From assembly GCF_000972845.2 (NCBI RefSeq), contig NC_040016.1, forward strand, positions 4,298,701 through 4,362,700: a stretch of DNA of 64,000 nt, given 5' to 3'. How positions within the stretch are numbered: position 1 is the first letter of the stretch; every line of letters starts with the position of its first letter. Below the pieces are notes generated by a model that did not search any database, was not told the DNA's origin, and saw nothing but the letters and a program-made list of their open reading frames with translations. This document shows, piece by piece, positions 13,358 through 35,199 of the stretch. Made by a program: the position numbers and the translations under genes. This DNA is from Larimichthys crocea (Eukaryota; Chordata; Actinopteri; Sciaenidae).

Positions 13358-13375
13358 TTCGGGAATTCACCTGGT

Positions 13376-13383
13376 TGACGTCA
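13376..13383. promoter_or_regulatory. CRE-like palindrome in the putative prkcd promoter
   Basis: TGACGTCA is the full cAMP-response-element palindrome (CREB/ATF class). It lies just upstream of a small CG-rich patch (CCGCGCGCGG near 13402) and a likely first exon. Function is inferred from position. Confidence 0.4.
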
Positions 13384-13399
13384 CATAATCACTCCTCTG

Positions 13400-13582
13400 C
13401 TCCGCGCGCGGCCATAGAGCTGCAGTATAGAGGCAGACAGACAGAGGAACAGAGACCTTAAATTAACAGCAGCCTGACTTCAGCACTTCCTTAAACACCA
13501 TTGAGGATTTTGAAGTCCGGAAAACCCGTGGATCAAATACCAAACCCGGTACAAAGAAGACACTTACCAGCTTGGCGGAAGA
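13400..13582 (+). other. prkcd: Putative non-coding first exon and core promoter of prkcd
   Basis: A short GC-rich, CpG-containing patch is followed by purine-rich sequence that ends at a strong donor (GAAGAG then GTAGGT at about 13583). It has no open frame with a good start. The next recognised exon is the ATG exon starting at 23883. PRKCD has non-coding 5' exons in other vertebrates, so a ~10 kb first intron would be normal. The start is approximate and the link to prkcd is inferred from order and strand. Confidence 0.4.
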
Positions 13583-15402
13583 GGTAGGTCACAGTTTGTT
13601 GTGAAGCGGTTAAACTTGTTGGCTGGCTGGTGAAACTTGGAGCACGGTGACAGTTTGGACTGCAGCACGTACGTGCCAGCTTGTTTGTAATGTGCTGGGT
13701 GTGAAGAGTGGCCTGTATTTGCTCTGACACGGCGTTACTAGATGTATTGTCTCACAGAGAGGCATGGAAACCTCGGTTGACATCAGTAGTAGTAGTACAA
13801 GGACTTCTCTGGGAATGAGAGTGGTCGCTGTCGCGGAATGTCTCTCGCGTGTTACACTTGGAGTTACGTAAGTTCTGTTAAGCCATGTTTCAGGACTTGC
13901 AGGTCCGGGTAATGTCACTAAACTTTACTTGTCCCCCCCTAATACTGTGGAAACTCCACTAACCACAGCACCGGGAGGCCGGTATGTGTGCTCCAGTAAA
14001 GTGTTTCATCCTATGGCAACAGAGGAGTCAGTGATGCAGCCACTTAACTCAGTGGAAAATATAAGTGGGGGTAAACGGTGGCGTTCACTATGCAAATGAC
14101 CAACATGATAAAGAAGAACAAACCAGAAAAACTTGTATTTAGCTTTAACCTTTACCCCACTTAAAGGTCCCTTTGTGGTATATTAGGGGATAAGCTTCCC
14201 ATTGAAACACCTTAATACCATGCCTCGAATATCCTTTACTGAGGTGGTTCAAATGAAGTGGTTAAACCCATAAATAATTAATGTGAACAAGCTGACAAAC
14301 GTATTATATTTTTGTATATGCATGCTCAAAGTCACCCCTTAAAGTAACTTAATCCAGGCTGATTTAAAGGTATACAGTTAAGGGGTCCTCTTGGTGATCC
14401 TGCAGCTAGACTGACAAAAAAAAAAAAAAAAGAGCACAGACAATCCCACAGATTGTACAGTGTGAAACTATTCTTGTAATTATTTGCAGTCACAAAGTGT
14501 AACCTAAGTTTAAATGCGGATAAGAATGTAGATAAGTGGCGTTGTTTTGATTTCCAGGTTTCATCCTTTTGTTCGTGGCATGGTTTGGCTGAATAAAAGA
14601 ATAAAAAAACATAAACAACAGCCCTCGGCACATTGTGGTCTAACTTGTACCAGAGCCGGTTTGCGTGATTCACCTGAGACTGAAGTCTATGAGGCTTAAG
14701 TGTCAAAGGTTCTTCCCTCATTGTTCTCAGGTTTAGCAGCTGTAATTGCCTTTACATATCTCCCTTACCATCATTCATTGCCTTTTCTGAGTGTTAGTCT
14801 GTCATTGAGAAACAGGCCACACGCAATGAGAGCGATTTATTCACTGTCACAAAAAGAAGTAGGAGGACTAGTCTGGTGAAGATTACCCTGCATTCTTGTG
14901 GCTGTCAAGAAATCATCCCTCTGAATCCACAGTAGCTGACATGACTTGTCAGCTCCCAAAACACCTTATCCTATTTTGCAATGTTACTTCCATCTCTTTC
15001 AAAAGTCTTGTGTCACACACTACAACACAATTGTGCATTTGTGGCAAGACTCTGTATCCTGCTGTTATCTTCTTGAGGCAATGCAGCTTTGTGAGCGCAG
15101 GTAACACTATCTGCCTGCAGTCACTGGTGTGTCAATATTGGCTTGTGGCTTCATGAGCTGCTTGGAGGACATCTGCTCAGTGAGGAGTTGCCCATGCAGC
15201 ACTGATCCTTTGATAGTACAACACGCACATAAACACATGACTGACTCATAAAATTTAGACAGTGTTTGGACTGATATGAGACTGTATTTGTGTGTATGAA
15301 TAATTGATCATTTAATTTGAGACATGATGGCAGAGTCAGGTAAGCTTCAATAGGTGTGGCAAATGAAAAGTCAAAATCAACTAGTCACGAGCGTTGAGTA
15401 TT

Positions 15403-15560
15403 AAAGGTGCAGTGTATAAGATTTAGGGGTCTCTGTTTACAGAATATGGCAGACCTGGAATACAATATGTGAAACGGTGTTTTCATTAGTGTTTAATCAG
15501 CTGAAATTAAGAATGGTCACGTTTTTTTCAGATCATCTTCTCGTGTCCACCATGTTGTAA
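15403..15560 (+). repeat. Dispersed teleost-type repeat relic
   Basis: The block begins AAGGTGCAGTGTATAAGATT, contains TTTTCATTAGTGTTTAATCA and ends near CCACCATGTTGT. These phrases belong to a familiar fish interspersed repeat. This copy is diverged and non-coding. Family identity is from memory. Confidence 0.55.
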
Positions 15561-16059
15561 TACCTTTTAAAACTGTCGAGTACTAAATGTTGACATCAGT
15601 AATGCGCCTACCTTTTTTATTTTAAAGAGATAGTTGCAGATTTCTTTTACAATTGTGTGAATTTTATACTCCTTTGGGTAAAGTTGTACTGTGTGTAATA
15701 AGACAACATTAAACATTAATGCACTTGGGATATGTGATTTATTTCATTAACTGTAAAAGGTGGTCATAAAGCGTATTTAACATAACGTTGGTATTGATAC
15801 CTGGTGTTATTTTAGCAGTAGTTAAATATACAACAATATTCAGACCTAATACCACCAAAACTTTGTACAATTTGTTTGATGCGCCATAAAGTTTAAAATA
15901 GTACAGTTTTGTCATGATGTCCAACACATGATTCTACTTGAAAAACACTTGCTGTGATGCACAGGTCCACACAGGCAGACACACAAACACAGGCGATCTG
16001 CTAAATCAGCACTGGGTGATGATAGTATGGCTCATCAGTTGCCCTTGGCCTCTTGTTAC

Positions 16060-16112
16060 TACCTCTCTCTCTCTGTCTGTCTGTCTGCCTGTCTGTCTGT
16101 CTCTCTCTCTGT
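16060..16112. repeat. CTCT/CTGT-rich simple repeat
   Basis: Interrupted runs of CT, CTGT and CTCT units, inside the presumed prkcd intron 1. Confidence 0.8.
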
Positions 16113-19100
16113 TACACACACACACTCAACAATCATGTTATCCCGCTTGGTGTTCTTTGCACGGATGCTATTTTGTCTTAACCAAGGCTTTGTGAACTGT
16201 GAGCGAGGCAGAAATGGACACCACCGCTCTTAATATGTGTGGACAGAGGACACACACACACTGGCGGGATTCATTCCATGGTGGTATAGCAGGTTTGACA
16301 CCATGCCAGAGAGTTTAGTGATACTCAAGAAGAAGGGAGATGAAAACCACAAAAGGTTATCAATCCACAACAGTTAAAGTGAAGTTTGTACTGTCAGTCT
16401 GAACATCCAGTAGGTGTTTTTTTTAACAGCTAGGTTAATGCACAGAGAATACATGTATCACAGCTAACAACAGCCATTCCTCTGACTCCACTGACCTTGA
16501 ACCAGCAGCCTCAGCTCTGGTGGCATTCTGCTTCAAATCACACTCACTTTTCTTTCCTGTCCTACTTTGACCTGATCGCTGTGTGAGCGGAAGGGCAGTA
16601 GAAGGCATTTTTTGTCTGTAGGTGTTGGCATCTCTCCAACATCTGTAATATACTGTCTGTTGGCATAACCTCTGTGCATGTGTGTGTGTGTGGTTGGGGA
16701 GGGGGTGTTAGAAATTAACCTTGGTTAGTGAAAGAAAGCAAGGCTTTGATTCTTACAAGCTAGTCTCCACTGAAATTCATTAAAGGCTGCTTTGTTCAAG
16801 GTTATTAGTGTGTGTGCGCTCACAGGTACAGTTATGAGCTTTCAAGACAGTGTTAATGCGGGAATAATAACATGCCAAATAACCTCAGTGAGTGACGGAT
16901 TATGTTTTATTTGCACAGTTTATCTGTACAAAGCTGTAATTTTCACAGGTTTTGGGTATTCTCCAACAAACTTCAGGATTGTCTTTCACCATCCACATTT
17001 TAATACACATCAATGCAGAAAATCAGTCAAATAGTGAATCTAGCCGAGTGCTTTCTAGTTTATATATGTGTCACCTACAATCTAGTATCACAGTAAGGAA
17101 CAGTCCTATTCCATGATCACTGTTTATTTTTCACTGTGGATGGATTGTTTTTTTGTTCTTGGGCTATCCTAAAGAGCAGTTCAGGGTGCAGTAGATGTTT
17201 ACACGCACAACTACACAGGTTATTAGCTTTCAGCATGAGTGTCGCCTTGCTGAGCCTAACCATGCTTGTTCAGGTTCATTATAATCATGTGGAACATGTT
17301 TGTTCAGCTCTAATTTGCCAGGCCATTGACTGGCTCGGCTACATCCAGCCAGGCTTGTTGTGGACTTTTGTATCTTCCACTCAGCCTTGAAATGCCCCTC
17401 TCTTTTTGCATCATGTTGTGAAGACAGGACAGTCTATTGAAATAACTAAAAGGTGTAAAAGTAGGAGGAGGATAAAAACCAAACAAATTGTGTAACTAAA
17501 ACGTGCTTTGATCACATGGGGTTCAAGCACTGTGTGGATTTTCTACATTTTCTTCCTTCATATTTCTCTGTGTTTCCTGATAGTGATTACAAACACATTA
17601 CAGTATATAGTACAAAAATATGTCTAACACTTTCCTGTTACAGTGAGTCAGACACCACCAAACGTGACATATTCTCACAGTGCTTTGTACGATATCAACT
17701 GACATTTTCTATTTAGGTAATGTTAGGTAAATTTGACATTGCTATGACATATATTTTTTCAAGTTTGCATGACTAAAGCTTTCATAACAGGTTGATCTGT
17801 TATCTGTGTCCTAGTTTCCATCTTCTAGCTTTATTTAGCATCCTGTCAGGGCAGTCTTCTGCTGTTCCTGAGGCACACATGATTCACATCTACTTACAAA
17901 GCCTTCTCACAGCCCCATGTCACCCTTATCAACAAACACCAGATAATGTACCTGCATTAAAAACATATGAGAAAATATTAAGTCAGTCAGGTCAAAAAAT
18001 ACCAAAGTGGGTTTAATTAGTTCTACTGATATGCCTTTTTAACAGCAGGTATTTTGACTTGTCATTGTAGGAAAAGCACAAGTGTTGCAAATAACATGAT
18101 CAATGTTCTATTGAAGTGTCTTAGTAGGCCAGTGCTCGACTGTGAGCCAGCATGCACAGTACCAGAACCCTGAAACAGAAGCAGCTCAACTGAATTCAGC
18201 CATGTTTTCCTTTGGGAAAAGGCCTGATTCCCATGTGTATGTAACTGCGTGTAGTCCTGAATATCTTCTATCATGAAGGATGATGATGATAGTATTTTCA
18301 TTCACATCATGTGAACAATGCAGTACATAGACTCCCAATTTAAAGGAAATATAATTTAACCATAGTTGCCATAAACATATTTTAAGCCAACGTTTCACAG
18401 ACACTTTGTATCCTTCCTGGTGATGCTATGTTTACTTGTTGCTTGTTTCAGGAGCTTTATGACTTGAGTCTGGCAAGTTAAACACATACTTAGTTTGACT
18501 GAGGTCAGGTAGCTGACTTAACTGTTCAGAGGACAAGAACATTCCACTGTCTGCCCGTAAAAAACAATTGGTGACCTTGTGTGCATGTTTGAGGTCATTT
18601 TCCTGCTGGATTGTCCTAAAATTGAGACATTATATATAGTTTTAAAAAGTTTTACACTGTGGGATAAGCATCATTGCTTCTTTTGATGTAAACAAACCTT
18701 CCTTGTAATAATGGAGCAAAAGTGTGGCTTAGTTGGAGTAAGGGTTAAACATTCATCAATGCTGTGTTGTCAAACATTTACTATATGGAATTAAAGTATC
18801 CTGTAAAAGGGATTAAGACTCTCTTTTAGCCTTTGCATGCGGCTCTATGGCTGAGAAATGTGTAATTTACCTACAGGGATTAATAAAATATTAATGATCT
18901 ACTAATCTCTTTCATTTGTTTGTGGATTTACAATTCAACTTTGCTAAAAGCAAGTTGCTATTATTAATAGCACAAAAGAGTAACACAATGATTCATGTTG
19001 TTGCTCTCTGTTATTGAACCTGCCGCTGAAACGTTAACATACAGAAGTGCCCCAACCTGCTAGACCTGCTTGATCACTTCTTCCAGTAAATGACATCTCC

Positions 19101-20261
19101 ACTTATTCAGTACATGCCAAACCTGTGACCTGTTTGTGCTGCATCACCGACCATGGCTTTGATGGTAGTTTGTTTGTTGTAGACAATCACACAGCTGTTA
19201 TTTTTGTGTTGATTATTATGTTTAATGTAGATCATACAATGGATGATTGGTTTCTCGTCATTACGTTTATTTCCTTGTTGTGTCTCTTTATTTTATTAGA
19301 AGTAGTAAAATGTCCTGTACAACACAGGATTAAAGGAACATTACACTGCACTAACTACCATAAATATGGATAGTTGTACATGTGTATTTGTTAAGAGTTT
19401 ATTATTTATGATCAAAAACTAGAAGGTAGATCACTTTGCTAACAGCAAACATCAAGCAAGTGCAACAAGACAAAATGAAGCAGCGAGCTAATATTACTTA
19501 AAGTCCAATAACAAGAATCCCAGCTCTGCGTCTGTCTTTCGGCCTTTTATTTCATAAAGCTGTCACTAAAGACTAAAAATCACTCCCAGATTTACTCTTG
19601 TCTGACTCGGTCACTCTAATATTGGCTAACAGCAGTTATAGTTTGCAGTAGTACACTTTACTGACAACTGGTAAATCACTGTTGATTTACTGGCACAGCA
19701 GCCAGAGGACATCAAGGGAAGAATACAAAACATTTTCTCCATAAAATATGATCCAGTTACACCAAAATCAGTAAAATAGTTTGTTGGTGTGTGACTTAGT
19801 GCCATGAAACGTTTATGTACTTCTCACAGATGATCGTACCCGTAGCGCAAAGTGGAAATGACAGAGACACCATTCACCAATTACATATCAGCGTAACATT
19901 AAATTTATTAAAAATATAATGTTGATATAGCTGTTTAATTTTTGGACTTCTTCTTATTAAATAGTGATTCTGAAATGAACTCAAAGCATGCTATGATATG
20001 ACAGGCAAGAGGAATTTTCGTGTCACTGGAAGTGGCATTTAATGGTGCACTCTAGTTACTTACATCTTGTTGTCCTGTTTTCTGCATACTGGGCCTTTTT
20101 CCGGTTAGTGTATAATTTATAAATTCTTTTGTGTTGTACAGAGTTAACACTTACAGCACAGGCAGGTAGTCTAGCTTTTACATTTCCTGGTACTTGGCAG
20201 TCAGTCTAGGACAAAAGGTAAAGACTTACTTGAGGGTAACTTAATAGCTCCTTGAGGGCTC

Positions 20262-20328
<67 letters not shown>

Positions 20329-20347
20329 ACACACACACACACACACA
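20262..20347. repeat. Long (CA)n microsatellite
   Basis: About 43 CA units with two CG interruptions near 20319-20325, the longest simple dinucleotide tract in the window. Confidence 0.95.
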
Positions 20348-21777
20348 AACTCAGTTCTTGACATCTCACCGGAACCTCATTGTGGCAGGATCTACTGAAG
20401 GCAAATCTGGTACTATCTGAGCTCTCCTCATGTCCACCAGCCCGTTTTTCAGTGTGTTGTCTATCTTTTTTTTCTTTCCCTCTATTTTGCTCTTTTCCTC
20501 TTCCCACCCCTTTCCCAGTTGCTCATTTTTTCCATTCTCTCTGGGGAAACAAGGCCCTCTCTTTTCTATGCACCAAAGCCAGTGAACATGTACATGAGAA
20601 TGTGTGTGCATGTGATTAATATTGTTTGTGTCCATGTGTGTGCTTGTGTGTGTTTGCATGCGTGAGCAATATTATGAAAGTTCAAAGTCTGTCGACACTC
20701 TTGACTTTACTGAGAAACAATCACTTGCTTGGGAGTCTTTAGCTTCCAGGATCAGTCAAAGCCTTCAGCACAGTGGAGACACTGCAAGAATGTATGTAGC
20801 TACCTTGACACACAACGTAATGAACATTATAGAAGGTGCGGACCTGTCCAGTCGCCTTTCTGTTACCTTATGCAAGTTTGTACTCTCACATTTGTTTAAG
20901 TATATTTAAGTATAGGGGTATGGTCAAGTCACGTTCTGTAAACTGTATTCCTGCAAGACAAGTTTTTCAAATGTAAACCTGGTAAAACAACAAGTCCATC
21001 TCTGCGTCCATCACAACATCGGAGGTAACACCAAGATAAACATGTAGGGATCTCTACCAAGCATCATGCTAGCCACAGTAAAGATGTGGGACAATAAACT
21101 CAACAACCTCTGTGGCTGTATCAGTTTTCAACAAGATATGATGGTACCTGTATGTTTATATGTGACAGGTGAACTGAACTGAACTGATTGAATTCAGTTA
21201 CTGTAGCTTTATCCCAATACAACACATCTACATGCGTAGACACTTTCTATGAATATATTTGGAGCTCTGTTTCCTCCAGGTGCTCCAGTTTTCTTGCAGA
21301 ATCACTGGATTAGAAAATTGCTTGTCGGTCTGTATGTCAGCCTTGTGATGCTCTAGCAAACTGCACAGGAAACGTGGCGATAGATCAAATGCATCATGTA
21401 ACTCTGGCACACATGTTGTGTGTTTATTGTTAGATTTCATTTTGAATTTTGTGTTAAAAAATGCATGCAGTTTAAACTAAGTTACTAGTCAGTCAGTCAC
21501 GAATATATAAGTTAGACTTTGTTCACATTAAACTAGACTGTTGACAGTTTCTCACTTACGTGGTGGCTACTGAGTAAGGCTGTATTCAAACCAAGTCAGG
21601 CATTACCAGCCCTCCTGTTCATTTGAGTCCAAGTAATCCATATGGGCTGCAGTGGTGGGGCCCACAGGGGATGTCGAAAAAACACAGTGACCTGCTGCCT
21701 CCTACACACCCCACAGGTCCTTGGTGAGCTGATTTAATAAGAATTCTGTTTAATAATTGCACACATTCATACTAGAT

Positions 21778-22037
21778 TTGCAACAATTTGTAGACTAATT
21801 AATTTAAGAAAACTATCCAAATTCTCTGATTTCTACTTATCAAATGTGATTTTTTTCTGTTGTCTTTAGTTCTCTGTGACAGTAAATTGAATATTTTTGG
21901 GTCGCTGACAGAGCAAGATATTTCACCTTGGGCTTTTGGGCATTTTTATTTATTTATTTATTTTACCATTTTCATTTCAAGTAATCACTTAATTTAAAAA
22001 AATAATTGACAGATTAATTGTTAATTGCACCCCTAAT
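21778..22037 (+). repeat. Dispersed teleost-type repeat
   Basis: The segment runs from TTGCAACAATTTGTAGACTA, through TATCCAAATTCTCTGATTTC, to GACAGATTAATTGTTAATTG just before 'cacccct'. I recognise this as a common fish interspersed element, usually ending in a 'taatcgattaatcg'-like tail. It is non-coding and has an internal TTTA-rich expansion at 21948-21966. Confidence 0.6.
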
Positions 22038-23904
22038 TCACAACTGAGACCTGTATAGTGCAGACACTGTAACATCTTATCCCGCTGAGTTCCCAAACTT
22101 ACTCTCTCTAAAATTCTGCAGTTAGAGTCACTCAGCAAACAAACTAATATGTGATCTAGATCCAACCAGAGCTTAAAATAGCATCTGGTCTACCTTTGTA
22201 GGCTGAGCAGTATACATGTACATGAATTTAAGCACACACCGGTTCAGTCACTCAGGACCTCATAATGCATGACATTCAGCTATGTGTAAAGGAACATGAA
22301 CACAAACAAAGCTTTCCTCCTTATGATGATTTATTTTTTAAGCAGTATCTGAGAAGCTACAGGTACAGTTCATACATGTCCAGGAGTTGAATACTCCCTT
22401 GAGAGAAAGACATGTCTCTGTGCATTTTGCTTTCAGGAATGACTAAAACATAGAACAGAACTTTATAGAAGCTAAACATTGTACACTTAGAATGGCTTAC
22501 CTCAAATCAGAGGTGTGCTGTGTCTTTGATATGACTGTTAATAAACCAAGATTGTGTGTGATGGTGCTAAAGTACACTTTGGTATGGTACTAAAGCTACA
22601 CAAGATCAAAATGTGCAGTGTAGAGGAATTCTCTGGGATTTTTTTTTTGTTTGTTTGTTTGTTTTTTTGCTGCTTTGGGAATTAGGATGTGGGCTAATAT
22701 GCCCGCTGGGTCCTGCTAGTCTGTGACAACATATGGGTGACTCAACAGCCTTGCTGACATAAAAGGTTCAGTAAATATTTGTTAGTGCAGTTTTTTATAC
22801 AACATGAAGCTTCACTGACTTCTCTTCTTTTGTAATCTTTTATAACAAGGCCTCTAAAAGAGGGCACTAGTGGGAAATGGTACTAGTTACAGCTATTGTT
22901 TTTACAGTTAGACAGTTTTTTTATCACACCATTAATCTTTGATAATTGTATCTTTGAGGAAAACATTCATTACCCTTCTTTATAGGGAGACTCTTACATA
23001 CTATTTTGTAATAATTGTGTGTTAACATGTTCTCAATGACTCTGTCAAGGCTTGTTCAAACCCCTCAAGAAACACTTAAAGAGGAAATGTACAAAACGTG
23101 TGCAAAGTAGTGATGAGCAAATCTGCCAGTGGAGCAATTCAGCTTAAATGAAGCAAGCCAGTGGACACTTTTGCAAGCTGTGCTTTCTGTTTCAGTTTTA
23201 CACTTCTGAAATAACGTGTTGGACTTTAGTTTCACTTAGCACAGCACATACACCAAAAGGGGATGAATACCTTTACAAATTACTGGGTAATTTTGTCAAT
23301 ATAATAGATCTGATACTTCAGTTTTTAGATATGGCCTGAAGACAGCTTGATGCTGCATTTTTAAAAAAAAGACATAGCAATACACGAGAAGCGGCAAAAC
23401 TGAGGGTAGTGTTGACAACTGATGTAGTTCTTCAGAAGTCCTTTTGAAGACTGGCATATATACACATCCAACTTAGTAGAGACAGATGGGAATAAACGGC
23501 ATTTAAGACCATTATTTGTGTTGGAAAACATCCCACAAAATCAATATGAGTCACGTAGCAAAGGGACTTTACTACTTATCATTTGACTTTGTTTTTTTAC
23601 TGAGACTCGGTTTTTCTTGGAAATGTCATCCTTTTGAATTTCTGTTTATTTTTTCAGTCCCTTATTCTGCTCTCATGCTCAGTTTGGTATTACCACTCTG
23701 TTTCTTCTTCCTTTATTACTGGCAGGTAGTTTCCACAGTTGTGTCTTGGGTTGGAAACTTCTACTTCCTCTGTAGTTCCCATTTGAGGATGCTGTCAGCC
23801 ACCAACTCTCTTCCTTCTTGTTTTAAGTGCAGAACTTAAGCAATCAAGATGTCCTTACTATGAATCTATGTCCTTATTCCAGGAGGCTTAGGTGAGCGGT
23901 CACC

Positions 23905-32000
<8,096 letters not shown>

Positions 32001-33290
32001 AACGAAATGGCTCTCATATGAACACGGTCTGGGCCCAGCACTTCAAAATATACTCTTATTCCATTATCTATATCTACATATGGTCAGAGTTCAACTGGAT
32101 GGATAACAAGAACATCTTTAGTTCCTCAATCAGAGGATGAGATAAAAATGAAACCAGGATGTTTGCTGGCATCTACAGGAATAATCATGTCTCAGCTGTC
32201 AAACTGTATAGGTGTATAAAAGAGTTTAAAGGAAATTAAGGGAGATTTTTTAAGTAACCAGTGCTACGCTAATCAATGCATAGAAGGACAGTCAATGATG
32301 CTTTCTGTCTTTTCTTACTTTTCTGTGATTTTTTTTCTTTGTGATCCCACTTTATATCTATACGAATCATCTATTGTACTGTATCTGAAATTTAATTCAC
32401 AGGAACCTGGACACCATTACTTAGTTATACAAGTATATACACCCGGCGCTGCACATGCAAGTCAAGAGTTCAGCACCGTATTCACTCTCATCCTGTGTGC
32501 TTTGCCTACTGTATGTCTCCTACTACACTCCATCTCTGTGTGTTTGTGTCTTACCACATACATACAAGTGTGTGTATGTGTGTGTGCAGGTATTCTTTTT
32601 AGATGCAATTGGTGCTACTGTAGTCTGTAACATAACCTGTTGTTAAATGAACACTCAGTTGATCCCAGATTCTGTGATGCCAATATCTGGGAGACAGATA
32701 TAGGCATCATAGAAAGAATTGTGCTACAAACTTGGGAAATTTCAATCCATCTGAATTGATTTAATGTTATTGCAGAACCAAATAGTCTCCTCCCTTACTG
32801 GCTACATTGTGTTGAGAAACAGGAGGTGCTCTGAGCACACCCCAGAGTCTCACATGCCTTCAAAAGAATTCATGTTTTTTTAAGTTTAACACAGAATTTC
32901 TACAAGGTAGTCATCTAGTCTTTTGTGTGCCATTCGTGTCCAACTTCTTGTTGTACATCAAACTAAAGCATTGTGCAAACAATCATTCCATATATAATAT
33001 TAGGTTTCTGGGCTGTCATCAGTCTTACCGGAAGGTTGCAACAATGGTACACCTATATTGTTGCAAGATGTGTCATTTTGTGTGGGAGGGATGGGTATTT
33101 CACTGTAAACACAGGGTCTTATGTGTGTTATAATACTTGAATGTAGGAATTTTAACGTGAAAATAATAGTGCTGTATATGGAAGATGAATATGTATGTTA
33201 ACTGGAGCTGTCTGAGTAATGGGTGCACTTTTTTACTCTCCTCATCTTTTACATCTGATTATAAATAAATACAAACATAAATATTCAAAA
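32001..33290 (+). other. prkcd: 3' UTR of prkcd
   Basis: AT-rich non-coding sequence after the TGA at 31998-32000. AATAAA at 33264-33269 in ATAAATAAAT context is the best polyadenylation signal, giving a UTR of about 1.3 kb. A short TG-rich stretch lies at 32560-32588. Confidence 0.55.
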
Positions 33291-35000
33291 TACCTGTTCA
33301 CCAGTGTCACTTGGATTCTTGCTTAAATGCATTTACATGTGCTGTAGACGTGGATGTCACAAGGCTTCATATGTAGAGCTCTTACAAAAACAAAAATCCT
33401 GTTGTAAAGACTTGCATACCATAGAAATTCCAGTACTTATCACTGCATTCCCGCTGTTAGGGTGTGATCCTCTGGTCACTGCTGGTTTCCAGTGATTGTT
33501 TGCCATATTTGAGGTATATTGGGCACTGTGGTATAGCGTCTGCAATACTGCATCCCAGGCAATGTGAAATCCTTTTGAAAGGGCATCAAAACATGTCCAA
33601 GTACCACGGGGATGTCAATATGAGAGAAAGACCTGTCAGGGTTTACTGCCATCTAGTGGTCAGGTGCTCTAATTTCACCCTCCCGTGTGAAGGAAAGACG
33701 AGGACACGTTCCTGCAGTGCGCACGGCTTATGACCTGTCCTCGTCCTCTGTCCCCAGCAGTAATCCGCTGCCTGCTGCAGGATGAGGACGGTGAACAAAT
33801 ACCAGACATGAGAGGAAGGAAAAACACACAAAAAGCGACGTTGCACTGAGCAATACACCCTGATAATGTTGGGAAATTTGCCTTTTTGCGAACATCCTTA
33901 AAAACCAATGCAGCATTAAAGTTATGGACCTTCAAAATAAATAAATAAATAAATAAAAACCCTCACATAATTGTGAGATTAAAAAGCATAACATTAAAAT
34001 AACAAAATCAACAAATGAATGGATGTGTTGATTTGCTGAACCCAATTTCCTAATATGAGCCGCATAGTGCTCTGTTTGAAAGCTTACAGAGAGAGCAGCT
34101 CCACACTTTCATATAATGACTGAATGAATTTGGGAGTAAATGTCTGCCCCCTTTTGATTTATTCACGGCTCTCCGATTGTTTCGACTGTTCAGGCAAGAT
34201 CCGATCGCTTTTCTCTTGCTCGCTTTTATTGTACTGTTTCCACCTCAACGCATACAAAACGCGGATATATTTTTTTCTTTTGTTATAATAGGCATCCGAA
34301 GGGTTGGTCTATTGTGGAGGATTATCTGAGGGAGTAGCATATATATGTGATCCAAACGAGCGGCAAAACATGTTTTTAGTCTACAGATTGGGCTTGAATG
34401 GTCATAGAAACGCTTTCCAAAACGACAAATACGCTTATTTAATAAAGAAAGCATATTTATAATACGAAATAGATAGACTTTGAGCACTGCACTCACAGTG
34501 TCAAGGCATATTTCCAGCAGTTTCTCCCGCCCTCTCCTCCAAAAAACCCGACTTGAGATCCTTGTGCAGCAGAAGTACCGAACCAGCAGTGACATATAGA
34601 ATATAATCCAGTTGTTGTGATGGGGCGTTATTGTGATATATTCAAAAAGTAGTTGCTCATTCAGCCTTTTATTGTGCATTTATATTTAGTTAACAAATAT
34701 AATATTGAAAGGAAGCAACTCGAGGTCATTTTCAGTAACAATCTATATGCTTCTTATTTATAGGATGTATTGTTTCTTGGTGATAAAACAGTCCACTTAT
34801 CAAAAGTGGGTCGATTTAATGTGGGATTAATTCCAGCTACCAATAACTAAGTGTTGATTCCGCTGGGGATAAAATGTCGTCGGTCGTGAGCCTCGTGTCC
34901 TTGTAAGAATGACTGCAAACGGAAATCTGCTTTTTTTTTTTTCTTTTAGATTTTGTGCGTCTTACAGATTTTGGTCTTGATTCTGGTTGTGTGATATTTT

Positions 35001-35046
<46 letters not shown>

Positions 35047-35080
35047 GATGGAAGTCAGTGTGATGTAGCCGGGCTCAGAG
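33291..35080. other. Intergenic region between prkcd and sfmbt1
   Basis: No gene recognised. It holds an (AAAT)n tract at 33930-33958 and a (TG)n tract at 35003-35044 directly before the sfmbt1 promoter. A 144-codon - strand frame at 34245-34679 has no family resemblance or exon context. RFT1-like sequence is not seen. Confidence 0.55.
35003..35044. repeat. (TG)n microsatellite upstream of sfmbt1
   Basis: Twenty-one TG units about 140 bp upstream of the ETS/TCTCGCGA promoter cluster. Confidence 0.92.
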
Positions 35081-35181
35081 GCATATAGGCGGCAGAACAT
35101 GCGCAGTGGCCATTTGTGCCATATTGGAATGAGGTCGTGAACGAGAACTGCGTCAAGCCAGCGAGACTCTGCTGGGGCGAC

Positions 35182-35197
35182 ACCGGAAGTCTCGCGA
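35182..35197. promoter_or_regulatory. sfmbt1: ETS and TCTCGCGA motifs in the sfmbt1 promoter
   Basis: ACCGGAAGT (ETS/GABP type, 35182-35190) directly abuts TCTCGCGA (35190-35197), both well-known elements of TATA-less housekeeping promoters. An NRF1-like CATGCGCAGT lies upstream at about 35098-35107, and the surroundings are CpG-rich. Together they mark the likely start region of sfmbt1. Confidence 0.6.
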
Positions 35198-35199
35198 TT

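Larger units (their letters stand above)
8421..13375. other. Intergenic region between the FGD-type gene and prkcd
   Basis: No exon-like coding sequence is recognised. Contents: a (TG)n tract at about 9260-9286, an AG/GAAGG-rich stretch near 10085-10115 and 10301-10314, a CCCT-rich tract at 11310-11340, a hairpin at 11475-11510, (TG)n at 12519-12550, repeat relics at 12930-13115, and a (TG)n tract at 13321-13356 next to the prkcd promoter. Confidence 0.5.
13583..23882 (+). other. prkcd: Presumed first intron of prkcd
   Basis: No coding exon is recognised. It contains a dispersed repeat at 15403-15560, CTGT/CTCT-rich sequence at 16060-16112, a long (CA)n tract at 20262-20347, a repeat at 21778-22037 and a (GTTT)n stretch near 22650. 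The acceptor before the ATG exon is TTATTCCAG at 23874-23882. Confidence 0.4.

Noticed and set aside
20241..20507. Open frames spanning the (CA)n tract, encoding repeated Cys-Val or Thr-His
   Set aside because: Microsatellite translation artefact; the same holds for frames over the other (CA)n/(TG)n tracts, including 27564-27937.
34245..34679. 144-codon open frame on the - strand between prkcd and sfmbt1
   Set aside because: No recognisable domain, no splice context, amino acid content typical of AT-rich non-coding DNA, and no resemblance to RFT1, which would be the expected gene here.
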